64,000 nt of DNA from contig JANNWS010000075.1 in assembly GCA_031408575.1 (NCBI GenBank), positions 1 to 64,000 of the forward strand, in the 5' to 3' direction. Both the position numbers and the translations under genes were made by a program. The notes beneath the pieces were generated by a model that saw nothing but the letters and a program-made list of their open reading frames with translations, had not been told where the DNA came from and ran no database searches. This stretch comes from Aliitabrizicola sp031408575 (GTDB lineage Bacteria > Pseudomonadota > Alphaproteobacteria > Rhodobacterales > Rhodobacteraceae). Positions 32,729-41,309 of the stretch are shown one piece after another (the stretch's first letter is position 1; each line of letters opens with the position of its first letter).

Positions 32729-33529
32729 TCAGTCCGCCCCATAAATGAATTGAACCGCAAGCACGTCGAAACTGCTCAGGACGCCATTGTTGTTGTACTC
32801 GGGGTTGCAATAATTCATCACCGAATACAAATCCCACGGTGTCAGCGTGGTGTTGTCGCCCTGTCCGCCCTGTTTCTTGTCGCACTCGCCGGGGGTATCG
32901 GGGCGGTTTTGTTCATGCGCAAATCCGATGGCGTGACCGAACTCGTGGACTGCGATCGAGCGGTTGCATTTTTCCGGGTGCCGCTGGCAGGCAACACCCC
33001 AATTCTGATAGGTGAAGTTCAGGACCATGCCATTCTTGCGCCCGTCGAGGTACTTGCCCAGAAAAATGACGTGCGGCCCGGCATCGCGCACCGCGATGCG
33101 GATGCCACGGGCGCCTGGTGTGCATTTCTCCCAGCCGAGGAATTGCAGCGACGATGATGCTTCCCAAGTATCGCCGACAGCATCGCGGACCTGCCCGCGC
33201 TGCGCGCTGAAAGCCGGGTCCATGTCTTCCCAACAGACGAAAACGCGGTTGAACGGCCATTTTGCCGCCATCAGCGGATAGGCGCGGTCCACGATGTCGC
33301 GTTCCTGGGCCGCCGTCAGCCCGGCGAAAAAGTTGCGCTCTGCGTTGGCATCGGGCGGTTCTTCGGCCGCATCTCCGGACGGTGCATCGGGGATGGCGAT
33401 CTTGGTTTCGGCGTCGTCCTGATGTGCGCGCACCGCATCAAGCACGATGCTTTCCTGTGCGAAGATCACGGTTGACTGGAGCACCAAGGCAATGATTGCG
33501 GTCGAGAACCGTCGCGATACCGAACACAT
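32729..33529 (-). CDS. Exported metzincin-type zinc metalloprotease
   Basis: A 266-residue protein. The N-terminus is a signal peptide (RRFSTAIIALVLQSTVIFAQ). The zinc motif is IAVHEFGHAIGFAHEQNRPD, which fits HExxHxxGxxH and continues as in astacins and related bacterial metzincins, with the Met-turn in LYSVMNYC. Four cysteines (VCWED, EKCTPGA, ACQRHPEKCN) may form disulfides. It is the first gene of the protease-cytochrome cluster. The preceding 178 bases are conspicuously AT-rich and probably hold the promoter; GGGAG stands before the ATG. Confidence 0.85.
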   Translation of the reverse strand: MCSVSRRFSTAIIALVLQSTVIFAQESIVLDAVRAHQDDAETKIAIPDAPSGDAAEEPPDANAERNFFAGLTAAQERDIVDRAYPLMAAKWPFNRVFVCWEDMDPAFSAQRGQVRDAVGDTWEASSSLQFLGWEKCTPGARGIRIAVRDAGPHVIFLGKYLDGRKNGMVLNFTYQNWGVACQRHPEKCNRSIAVHEFGHAIGFAHEQNRPDTPGECDKKQGGQGDNTTLTPWDLYSVMNYCNPEYNNNGVLSSFDVLAVQFIYGAD

Positions 33530-33707
33530 GGGAGTCTCCCAAGGGCAGGATGAATGGGGTTTGCAGAAACAAGGCGATAATGCGTAAAGTTGAATTTATA
33601 AAAGCGTAACACAATCTGAAGGTGTTTTAAAGTATATTCAATTTCGCGACATGCGCGCCGGGTTACGGTGACGCAGGCATGTTTACCGCACAGAAGGCGC
33701 GTCGGCG

Positions 33708-34172
33708 TCAGGCTTTGATCCGCACCGCCGCTATGACCTGATCGGCGACCTTTGGCGACAGCAACAGATCGGCAAGGGTCAGCGATTCGATCAACACCAG
33801 ATAGGACCAAAACACCTGCGCAAATACCTTGCGGATACGGCAGGTGGCTTCATCCGCACAATCTTCGCAGCGCTGATAGGTCCGGCGCGAAAGGCAGGTC
33901 AGCGGGGCGATCGGGCCGTCGATCATGCGCAAAAGTTCGGTCAGCGGGATTGCCGAGGGGGCCGTCACCAGCAGATAGCCGCCGTTGCGGCCCCGGATGC
34001 TGGCGATGTAACCCGCATTGCGAATTTCCAGAAGGATATGTTCCAGAAACCGCTTGGGCGTTTCGGCCCGGCGCGCGATTTCCTCAATCCGCAACGCATG
34101 GCCACTGGCAGCCTTTTCATCCGCCAGCACGAGCAGCGCCTTCAACGCATATTTCATTTTTTGCGTGATCAT
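33708..34172 (-). CDS. Rrf2-family regulator with cysteine cluster
   Basis: A 154-residue winged-helix regulator. The N-terminal MITQKMKYALKALLVLADEK and EEIARRAETPKRFLEHILLE are typical of Rrf2, followed by the wing SIRGRNGGYLL. The cysteine-rich loop CLSRRTYQRCEDCADEATC could bind an Fe-S cluster, as in IscR, NsrR or RirA. It lies on the same strand upstream of the metzincin cluster with a 178-base gap, so it may respond to iron, redox or nitric oxide stress and control those heme proteins; that link is inference. Confidence 0.88.
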   Translation of the reverse strand: MITQKMKYALKALLVLADEKAASGHALRIEEIARRAETPKRFLEHILLEIRNAGYIASIRGRNGGYLLVTAPSAIPLTELLRMIDGPIAPLTCLSRRTYQRCEDCADEATCRIRKVFAQVFWSYLVLIESLTLADLLLSPKVADQVIAAVRIKA

Positions 34173-34452
34173 AGCCCTGAGTAGAGGAGGCGCGTCCGTT
34201 TCTCAATTGCAAAGCAGGGTGTGGTCGCGGTGATCGTGCGATGACCGGCAACAGCGGCATCCGTCACCAGAGCCGGGCGCGCCATCCGAATGTCGCAAGC
34301 AATGCCGGCACGCCTGCCGTTACCGACGAATGGACCATCCCTGGAGGCCACCCGGACGGTCAACCTGAAACACCAAACTCCGCAGGATGCCGGTCCCGCA
34401 ACCGGACCCTGCCGGCGGCTGATACGCGGGCCGCACGAGGCGGCACACTCGC

Positions 34453-35676
34453 CTAGATGATCGCCTTTTCGACGAAGGGTTCGTTGCGCTCGATCCGGCC
34501 GTACCCGAGAGGCGACAGGTCCAATGTGCGATAGGCACCGTAGGTTAGCCATTCGGCGGTGCCACGCCCCATCGCCGGGGATTGCTGCAATCCGTGGCCG
34601 GAAAAGCCGTTCAGGAAGATGAAGTTTCCGACCACCGGATGCGGACCGAGGATGGCGTTCTGATCCAGCGTGTTCATGTCGTAATGCCCGCCCCATTCGC
34701 GGATCACCCGTATCGCCTCGAACTGCGGGATCCGGCTGGCGATGCCGGGCCAGATGTGCTGCTCCCAAAGTGAATGGTCCATCTGGAAATCATCATGGTC
34801 CACCTCAGGGTCGATCGCGGAGTGCCCGCCAGCCATATAACTGGTCTTGCCGTCCTGGCGCACATGGAAGCCGGACGGATCAATGGTCAGGGGCAACTCG
34901 CGGTCCAGCGGCCGCTCGGCGGTGAAGACCCAAGTGTAACGTTTGCGCGGCTCTACCGGGATGTCTATTCCGGCCATGCGGGCGGTTTGCGCGCCGCGCG
35001 TGCCGGTCGCGTTGACGATCTGGCCGCAGGAAACCACCGCGCCCGATGCCAGCGTGACGCTTTCCACCCGGTTGCCCGCGGGATTTCTGGTCATGGCTGT
35101 CACTTCGCCCGCCACATACTCGACGCCGCGTTCCTTTGATTGCCGCCGCCACCAGTCGAATACGGTTATGCCGTCGAAATACCCCTCGTCGATGCGGTTG
35201 ATGCTGCCCAGAACGATGTCATCCACGTTGTAGAACGGATAGGCCGCGTTGATCTGACCGGGGGTCATAAGTTGCGTTCCGGCCCCGGCTGCCGCTTGCA
35301 CCCTGTGGCTGTCGCGCAAAACGTCCGCGAACGCGTCCGTATCAGCCAGATACATGTAGCCATAATTCTGAATCTTCAGGTGCGGCACGCGGTCGTCGCC
35401 GCCCATATAGCCGCGCAGATTCTGGATGAAGTCGGCGCCAAACTGCGAAATCTGCACGTTGAGCGCGCTGGAAAACTGCTGGCGGATGCAGGAATTCGTA
35501 TGGCCGGTGGCCGAGTGCTGGTAGGTCGGGTCGCGTTCGATCACCAGCACGCTGCCGGTGAAATCCGGGTTGTCGGACAAGAACCATGCCGTTGAAGCCC
35601 CCATCATCGCACCGCCCACGATGACGACGTCATAGGCGGATCGGGCGGGTTGGGTGGACAGGCCAGCGAAAGCCAT
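34453..35676 (-). CDS. FAD-dependent oxidoreductase, DAO (glycine/sarcosine oxidase) family
   Basis: A 407-residue flavoprotein. The FAD-binding GxGxxG-type motif is YDVVIVGGAMMGASTAWFLS, with the second strand VLVIERDPTYQHSATGHTN, the segment INRIDEGYFDG and the C-terminal FLNGFSGHGLQQSPAMGRGTAEW. This is the pattern of amino-acid/sarcosine/dimethylglycine-type oxidases. ATG 35676 follows GGAGAAACG; a longer frame upstream has no similarity. It is divergent from the LacI regulator of the iol genes and may belong to that regulon or be unrelated. Confidence 0.85.
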   Translation of the reverse strand: MAFAGLSTQPARSAYDVVIVGGAMMGASTAWFLSDNPDFTGSVLVIERDPTYQHSATGHTNSCIRQQFSSALNVQISQFGADFIQNLRGYMGGDDRVPHLKIQNYGYMYLADTDAFADVLRDSHRVQAAAGAGTQLMTPGQINAAYPFYNVDDIVLGSINRIDEGYFDGITVFDWWRRQSKERGVEYVAGEVTAMTRNPAGNRVESVTLASGAVVSCGQIVNATGTRGAQTARMAGIDIPVEPRKRYTWVFTAERPLDRELPLTIDPSGFHVRQDGKTSYMAGGHSAIDPEVDHDDFQMDHSLWEQHIWPGIASRIPQFEAIRVIREWGGHYDMNTLDQNAILGPHPVVGNFIFLNGFSGHGLQQSPAMGRGTAEWLTYGAYRTLDLSPLGYGRIERNEPFVEKAII

Positions 35677-35941
35677 CGGAACGTTTCTCCAGTCATCTGC
35701 GCGGTGTGGCACCTGTACTGTCTGCACGGGCCATGGTGCGGGTGCCAGCGGAAATCTTGGACGAAATGGCGACAAGGGCTAGTCAACCCTTGGTTTCGGC
35801 CGCCACGCTGCACGTAAAACCGCCGCGATGCCGTCGTATGGGTCAGACTCGGTGGCAAGCACCCTTCGCCGTCCATGACAACGCCCGCCCGATCGGCTAG
35901 ACACGCAGCCAAGAACCTGCACCCGCAATGTAAAGAGCCTG

Positions 35942-36934
35942 ATGCCCGCAACCCTGAAAGACGTAGCCGATCGCGCCGGGGTTTCGCGGGCCGCCGTATC
36001 GCGGACATTCACGCCCGGCGCATCGGTGTCCGGCAAGACGCGGGCCAAGGTAGAACAAGCCGCGCATGAGATCGGCTATAGCCCGAACCTTCTTGCCCGC
36101 AGTCTGACCACACGGCAAACCGGGTTGATCGGCCTGGTATCAAACAATTTTGCCAATCCGGTGTTTCTGCAAATCTTCGATCTGTTCACGCGCGGGCTGC
36201 AGGATCAGGGTTTGCGCCCGCTGCTGGTGAACCTGTCGGATGAAACCGATCCGGCACAGTCGGTGCGGCTGTTGCGGTCCTATTCGGTGGATGGGGTGAT
36301 CGTCGCCTCGTCGCATCTGCCCGAGGGTTTTGCGCGCGCCTTCCTGGATGCGGGCCTTCCGGTGGTGCATGCGTTCGGTCGGGCGGGCCCGGTTCCCGAG
36401 GTGCATGTGGTTGGCATCGACAACGTGCAGGCGGGCCGGATGGCGGCCCTCACGCTGATCGCACGTGGGTATTGCAGCATCGGGTTCATGGGCGGGCCGC
36501 AAACCGCCTCGACCACACAAGACCGCATGGCCGGGTTTCTTGACGGCGCGCGGGGCAAAGCAGAGGTCAGCACCAGTTTCGCGGGGGCCTATTCCTTTGC
36601 CGCAGGTCGGGCCGAGATGGCCCGGTTGCTGCGCGGTCCCCGTGCCGAGGCTTATTTCTGCGGCGATGACGTGCTGTCTATTGGCGCGCTGTCGGCGGCG
36701 TCGGAGGCGGGCCTGTCGGTGCCGCGCGATCTGGGGCTGATCGGGCTGAACGATATGGACATGGCGGGCTGGGCCAATATCAACCTGACCACGATCCATC
36801 AGCCGTTCGAGGCGATCATGCGCGCATCGGTCGAACTGATCGTCGCTATGCTGAACGATCCCGCCTTTGCGCCGCAATCGCGCATTTATCCGGCGCACAT
36901 CGTGGAGCGGGGAACGCTACGACCGCTGGCCTGA
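35942..36934 (+). CDS. LacI-family transcriptional regulator of the iol cluster
   Basis: A 330-residue repressor. The N-terminal headpiece is TLKDVADRAGVSRAAVSRTF, with the hinge helix in SPNLLARSL. The periplasmic-binding-protein-like effector domain includes LIGLVSNNFANPVFLQIFD, GVIVASSHLPEGFARA, GFMGGPQTASTTQDRMAGFL and the C-terminal IYPAHIVERGTLR. It lies just upstream of the inositol-type catabolic genes, and the perfect LacI-style palindrome TTGCAACCGGTTGCAA in their shared promoter region is its likely target. The gene ends in its own strong terminator. Confidence 0.9.
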   Translation: MPATLKDVADRAGVSRAAVSRTFTPGASVSGKTRAKVEQAAHEIGYSPNLLARSLTTRQTGLIGLVSNNFANPVFLQIFDLFTRGLQDQGLRPLLVNLSDETDPAQSVRLLRSYSVDGVIVASSHLPEGFARAFLDAGLPVVHAFGRAGPVPEVHVVGIDNVQAGRMAALTLIARGYCSIGFMGGPQTASTTQDRMAGFLDGARGKAEVSTSFAGAYSFAAGRAEMARLLRGPRAEAYFCGDDVLSIGALSAASEAGLSVPRDLGLIGLNDMDMAGWANINLTTIHQPFEAIMRASVELIVAMLNDPAFAPQSRIYPAHIVERGTLRPLA

Positions 36935-36936
36935 CG

Positions 36937-36971
36937 CAGGATGACGCGCGATTGACGCGCCATCCTGTTTT
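36937..36971 (+). terminator. Rho-independent terminator of the LacI gene
   Basis: Directly after the TGA, CAGGATG (36937-36943) and GCGCG pair with CGCGC and CATCCTG (36961-36967) around the loop ATTGA, with a two-base bulge AC on the left arm. Four T residues follow. This is a classic intrinsic terminator for the LacI gene. Confidence 0.8.
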
Positions 36972-37033
36972 CCAGCCTTGCGTGGCCGTGTAGCGTCAGC
37001 GGAAAACCGGTTGCAGGTTCTCCGCACCGCGCT

Positions 37034-38191
37034 TCAGCGGAACAGGGACGGCCGCGCATCCACCCAGACCCCATTCTGCCCGGCTGACGCAACCGCCGCG
37101 TGGATTGCGGCGATTGACCGCAACCCGTCCTCGGCGTTCGGGTAAAGGCAGATTGCGGGGTCCGGACTGCGCCCGTCCTGCGCAGCGCAAATCCCTTCTG
37201 CCAGATCGCGGTAGATGTTGCCAAAGGCCAGCGGCATCCCTTCGGCATGACCGACCGTCACGCGCGATGCCCGGTCTGCCTCGGGCGACAAGTTGCCCTC
37301 GCCGCGTTCGATGATTTGCAGGCGCTGGCCAAGCGACATGTAGAACAACTGGTTCGGCTGTTCCTGCGCCCAACGAAGGCCCCCGGTTTCGCCAAAGACC
37401 TGAAGCGTCAGCCCGTGCTGCCGCCCGATGGCCACCGACGATGTCCGGAGCCGCCCGACTGTCCCGCCGTCCATGCGGAAGTTGACCATCGCATCGTCTT
37501 CCAGAACCCGCTCCGGCAGACATGAGGCAAAGTCTGAGGAAAGCCGTTCAACCTCTTGTCCCGTCGCGAAACTTGCCATGTGCAGGGCATGGATGCCACA
37601 ATCTGCGAATTGTGCCGACACGCCCGCCTGCTCCGGATCATAGCGCCAGCGGACACGCGGGTTGTCGGCATCCGCGGCATTGGCGTGATGGCCGTGGGCA
37701 AACTCCGCCACCACCAGACGCACGCGCCCCAGATCGCCCCGCGCCACCATCGCGCGCATGTGGCGCACCAGCGCATAGCCGGTGTAGCCATAGTTCACCG
37801 CACAGATGCGCCCGGCCTTGCGCGCGGTCAGCACCAGATCTTCGGCCTGCGCCTCGGTCACGGTCATCGGCTTTTCGCACAGCACGTTGAATCCGGCGTC
37901 GAGAAACGCCTTCGAAATCTCGTAATGCGTGGAATTGGGCGTCGCGACGGTGACCAGATCGACGCGGTCCGGGCGGTTCCGCTCGCCCTCCAGCATCTCG
38001 CACCAGTCGCCATAGGCGCGGTCTTCGGCTACACCCAGCGTCTGGGCAAACGCCCGCCCCGCGACAGGATCATGGTCCAGTGCCCCGGCCTTGAAATCAA
38101 ACAGCCCGTCCAGCCTGGCTGCCAGCCGGCGCGCCGGCCCGATCTGGCTGACCGCGCCGCCACCAATCATGCCCCAGTTAAGTCGTGTCAT
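37034..38191 (-). CDS. Gfo/Idh/MocA-family oxidoreductase, IolG/IolW-like
   Basis: A 385-residue NAD(P)-dependent dehydrogenase. The Rossmann motif is WGMIGGGAVSQIGPARRLAA, the catalytic lysine region is NVLCEKPMTVTEAQAED, and HGHHANAADADNP plus CGIHALHMASFATGQE form the substrate side. Family members oxidise inositols or sugars. It is the last gene of a three-gene minus-strand operon (oxidoreductase, isomerase, oxidoreductase). With the iolB/iolC-like genes across the divergent promoter, a role in inositol isomer oxidation or inosose reduction is likely. The two oxidoreductases are only distantly similar, suggesting different substrates. Confidence 0.85.
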   Translation of the reverse strand: MTRLNWGMIGGGAVSQIGPARRLAARLDGLFDFKAGALDHDPVAGRAFAQTLGVAEDRAYGDWCEMLEGERNRPDRVDLVTVATPNSTHYEISKAFLDAGFNVLCEKPMTVTEAQAEDLVLTARKAGRICAVNYGYTGYALVRHMRAMVARGDLGRVRLVVAEFAHGHHANAADADNPRVRWRYDPEQAGVSAQFADCGIHALHMASFATGQEVERLSSDFASCLPERVLEDDAMVNFRMDGGTVGRLRTSSVAIGRQHGLTLQVFGETGGLRWAQEQPNQLFYMSLGQRLQIIERGEGNLSPEADRASRVTVGHAEGMPLAFGNIYRDLAEGICAAQDGRSPDPAICLYPNAEDGLRSIAAIHAAVASAGQNGVWVDARPSLFR

Positions 38192-38200
38192 GATCGTCTT

Positions 38201-39088
38201 CTAAAAAAACCCGATGGTGGAAAGATAGTCCCGGTTTGCCTTCGCATCATCGACGGGCGACGTGCTGCCTGACGGATCGCAATCCTGCTCGACCGTGCAC
38301 CAACCCTCAAAGCCCGCGTCCAGCAGAACCTGCCGCACGGCGGGAAAATCGACATCGCCGGTGCCAAGGTTGCAGAAGATGCCTTGACCGCAGGCGTCAT
38401 AGAACCCCGTCCGCGCGGCCACGGCGCGCGCTTTCACTTCAGGGTCTATATCTTTGAAATGCATGTAGGAAATTCGCCCGAAATGGCGACGCATGAAGGC
38501 CGCCGGATCATATCCGGCATAGGAATGGTGGCCGGTGTCGAAGCAGATCTTCAGCAGGCTGTCGTCAACGTCGTCCAGCAGACGCTCCAACTCCGGCTCG
38601 AAGTCGATAAAGCCCGCCGCATGGGCGTGGATGCCCAACGTCAGCCCATGATCAGTGCCAAGCTGCGCCACGGTGCGGATGCGGTCCACGAACGCTGCCC
38701 ATTCGGCGGCGTCCATCTGTTCGGCTTCGGCCGCCCGTCCGGCGGTGGGCGCACGGCGGGGCGAGATCGAGTCGATCAGCACAAGATGCCGCGCCCCATG
38801 CGCCACCAGCGCCTTGCAGGTGCGCGTTGCCGCGTCCCAGACATCATCTCACGCCGCCGGATCATGGAACGGGCGAAACACCACCCCGCCGATCAGGGTC
38901 AGGCCGTTGTCGGCCAGCGCCTCGCCCAGGACCAGCGGGTCTTCGGGCATGAACCCGATCGGGCCAAGCTCGATCCCGCGATAGCCTGCGGCGGCGCAAT
39001 CTGAGAGCACCCGCCGCCAGTCGGGGTTGCGCGGATCGTTTGCGAATTCCACGCCCCACGAACAGGGCGCATTGCCGATACGGATCAT
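38201..39088 (-). pseudogene. IolE/IolH-like sugar isomerase, interrupted by an in-frame TGA
   Basis: A single frame of 296 codons with a TGA at 38849-38851. Before the stop: MIRIGNAPCSWGVEFANDPR, RGIELGPIGFMPEDPLVLGE, VVFRPFHDPAA. Directly after it: DDVWDAATRTCKALVAHGAR, HLVLIDSIS, the metal-binding FDTGHHSYAG and YMHFKDIDPEVKA, and the C-terminal GWCTVEQDCDPSG. The whole is the xylose-isomerase-like TIM-barrel family that contains inosose dehydratase. From memory of relatives a tryptophan commonly stands at the stop, so TGG to TGA is the simplest change. The upstream piece is 79 residues and lacks the active site. The rest is undamaged. ATG 39088 follows AAAGGAACGACA. Confidence 0.8.
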
Positions 39089-39099
39089 TGTCGTTCCTT

Positions 39100-40206
39100 T
39101 CAAAGGTCAATCCAGCCGCGCGCCGCATGCGAGGCATGCGCCGCGTCGATCACGCGGGCCACCTCCAGCCCGTCGCGGAACGTGGGCCACACAGGCGTTC
39201 CGGTTTCGATGGCGCGCAGAAAATCGCGCGCCTCGATGATGATCTGGTCCTGATATCCCGTCCCATGTCCGGGACCCTGGCAGAACGGCAGATAGTCGGG
39301 GTGGTCGGGGCCGGTCAGGATCTTGCGGAACCCCTGCTGGCCCGCCGGTTCGTCGGCGCGGTAAAGCCACAGCGCGTTCTGATCTTCCTGATCGAACCGG
39401 ATCGCCCCTTTTGTTCCGGTTATCTCATAGGCATAGCCCATCTTCCGCCCCATCGCCACGCGGCTGAATGACAGATGCCCCAGCGCGCCATTCGCAAAGC
39501 GGCACAGGAACTGACCGATATCATCGTTGTCAACTGCAACGGGGCCATTGGGGCCGGGGCGTGTCTTGTGAACCGTGGCGATATCGGCGCACAGGCTGGC
39601 GATCGGCCCGATCAGCGCCAGCGCCGCATTGACCATATGCGGAGCCAAATCGCTCATCGTTCCATTGGCCTGCCCAAAATTGCGCCAGGGGGCGGGCTTG
39701 TCGGGATCGGCGTCGAAGTCTTCGGTATGCTCGCCCCGGAACCATGTCACCGCCCCGATCTCGCCGCCTTGCACCAGCGCGCGGGCAAATTGCGAGGCCG
39801 GCGTGCGGATGTAATTGAACCCGACCATGTTGACACAGCCCGACGCTTCGGCGGCCTGCGTCATGGCGCCGGCATCGGCCAGCGATGCCCCCAGCGGCTT
39901 TTCACAAAACACCGGCTTGCCAAGGGCAAAGGCCACCTCGGCAATCGCACGGTGGGTTTCCTGCGGGCTTGCAATCACGATCGCCTGCACGGCGGGATCC
40001 GCCACCAGCACGCGCCAGTCGGTGCAGGCGCGTGCAAAGCCGTAGGCCCGCCGGTAGCGTTCGGCAGAGGCGTCAGAGGTGGCGCAGAGCATCTCAAGCG
40101 TCGGGCGAAGGGCCGTGTCGAACACCGCGCCCACGGCGGCCATGGCCACCGAATGGGCCTTGCCCATGTAGCCGTCGCCAACAATTCCGATGCCGATATT
40201 CCGCAT
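39100..40206 (-). CDS. Gfo/Idh/MocA-family oxidoreductase, IolG-like
   Basis: A 368-residue NAD-dependent dehydrogenase. It begins with the nucleotide-binding IGIGIVGDGYMGKAHSVAMA; the catalytic lysine lies in KPVFCEKPLGASLADAGAM; MSDLAPHMVNAALALIGP holds the substrate-side histidine. It is the first gene of the minus-strand operon, 126 bases from the divergent iolC-like kinase, with the LacI-type operator between them. A myo-inositol or related dehydrogenase role fits the context. Confidence 0.87.
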   Translation of the reverse strand: MRNIGIGIVGDGYMGKAHSVAMAAVGAVFDTALRPTLEMLCATSDASAERYRRAYGFARACTDWRVLVADPAVQAIVIASPQETHRAIAEVAFALGKPVFCEKPLGASLADAGAMTQAAEASGCVNMVGFNYIRTPASQFARALVQGGEIGAVTWFRGEHTEDFDADPDKPAPWRNFGQANGTMSDLAPHMVNAALALIGPIASLCADIATVHKTRPGPNGPVAVDNDDIGQFLCRFANGALGHLSFSRVAMGRKMGYAYEITGTKGAIRFDQEDQNALWLYRADEPAGQQGFRKILTGPDHPDYLPFCQGPGHGTGYQDQIIIEARDFLRAIETGTPVWPTFRDGLEVARVIDAAHASHAARGWIDL

Positions 40207-40228
40207 TGTGTCCCTGTTCTGAAAATTA

Positions 40229-40244
40229 TTGCAACCGGTTGCAA
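40229..40244. promoter_or_regulatory. LacI-family operator of the divergent iol operons
   Basis: TTGCAACCGGTTGCAA is a perfect 16-bp palindrome with a central CG, the classic shape for a LacI-family repressor. It lies 23 bases before the start of the IolG-like gene and 89 bases before the iolC-like gene, so one repressor dimer could control both operons. The LacI gene at 35942 is the only candidate in the window. Confidence 0.75.
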
Positions 40245-40332
40245 AATGCGTATCGTGACTGGTAAGGACAGGTCAAATGATTTTCTGCACATCCCCCAAT
40301 ACAAATCCGAAACCCCGGCAAAGGACCGCCCG

Positions 40333-41301
40333 ATGACACCGCAGTTGTGGAACCGCATGGCGCTGAACCGCTTTGCCGTGCTGGGCCGGGTGGGCATGGA
40401 TCTGTACGCAGATCCGCCCGGCACCCGGATCGAAGAGGCTGCCGGATTCGTCACCGCACCTGGCGGGTCGGCGGGCAATATCGCGGTCGCGCTGGCCCGG
40501 CAGGGGGCGGCGGTCAGCCTGATCTCGCGCGAGTCGGACGATGCGGTGGGGCGATACTGCCTGGCGGAACTGACCCGCTACGGTGTGGACGCCACGCATG
40601 TCCGCGCCTCGGGCGGCGAGGCGCGCAATTCGCTGGCGGTCACCGAAACCCGCAGCAGCGGGTGCCAGTCGGTGCTTTACCGCAACGGCGCTGCCGATTT
40701 CACCTTATCGATGGCAGATGTGGCAGAAGTTGATTTTGCCCCGTTTGCCGCGCTGGTCATCACCGGAACAGCGCTGGCGCAAGAGCCGTCGCGCAGCGCC
40801 ACGCTGGTGGCACTGGCGCGCGCGCGGGCCTCGGGGGCGCTGACCGTCTTTGACGTCGACCATCGCGCCTACAGCTGGGCATCACCTCAAGAGGCGGCGC
40901 AGGTCTACCTCAGCGCTGCGCAATCCGCCGACATCGTTATCGGCAACGATGAGGAATTCGGCCTGATCGCAGGCCACACGGATCGCGGCAAGGCGCTGGC
41001 CCAGCGGTTGGCAATGGGTGGGGCGGCGTTCACCATCTACAAGATGGGGGCAGGGGGATCGGTCACCTTCACCCCGGATTTCAGCTTTTAGACCCCGATC
41101 TTTCCGGCCACCGCCCGCAAGCCGATGGGCGCGGGTGACGGGTTCATGGGCGGATTGCTGGCGGGACTGGCGCAGGGCGAAACACTGGAAAACTCTGTGC
41201 GCCGTGGTGCTGCCACCGCCGCCATCATCGTAGCCGGCATCGGTTGCGCCCCTGCATCACCAGACCGCACCACCATTGACGCTTTCATCGCCCGGTATTG
41301 A
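40333..41301 (+). pseudogene. IolC-like 5-dehydro-2-deoxygluconokinase, interrupted by an in-frame TAG
   Basis: A single frame of 323 codons with TAG at 41089-41091. Before the stop are the PfkB features RFAVLGRVGMDLYADPPGTR, APGGSAGNIAVALARQGAAV, VFDVDHRAYSW (a typical IolC segment) and IVIGNDEEFGLIAG. Immediately after it, in the same frame, come TPIFPATARKPMGAGDGFMG and GGLLAGLAQGETLENSVRRG up to a TGA at 41299. The GAGD catalytic aspartate thus lies behind the stop, and the truncated product of 252 residues would lack it. IolC phosphorylates the ring-opened inositol product. ATG 40333 follows AAAGGA; iolB starts eight bases after the frame's end. Confidence 0.82.
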
Positions 41302-41309
41302 GAGGCCCC

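Noticed and set aside
33530..33540. GGGAGTCTCCC before the metzincin start as a translation-blocking hairpin
   Set aside because: The palindrome has only a one-base centre, so a stable hairpin cannot form; it is more likely a chance match around the ribosome-binding site.
38849..38851. TGA as selenocysteine in the IolE-like gene
   Set aside because: The family does not use selenocysteine at this place, no selenocysteine insertion hairpin was seen, and a tryptophan to stop change explains it.
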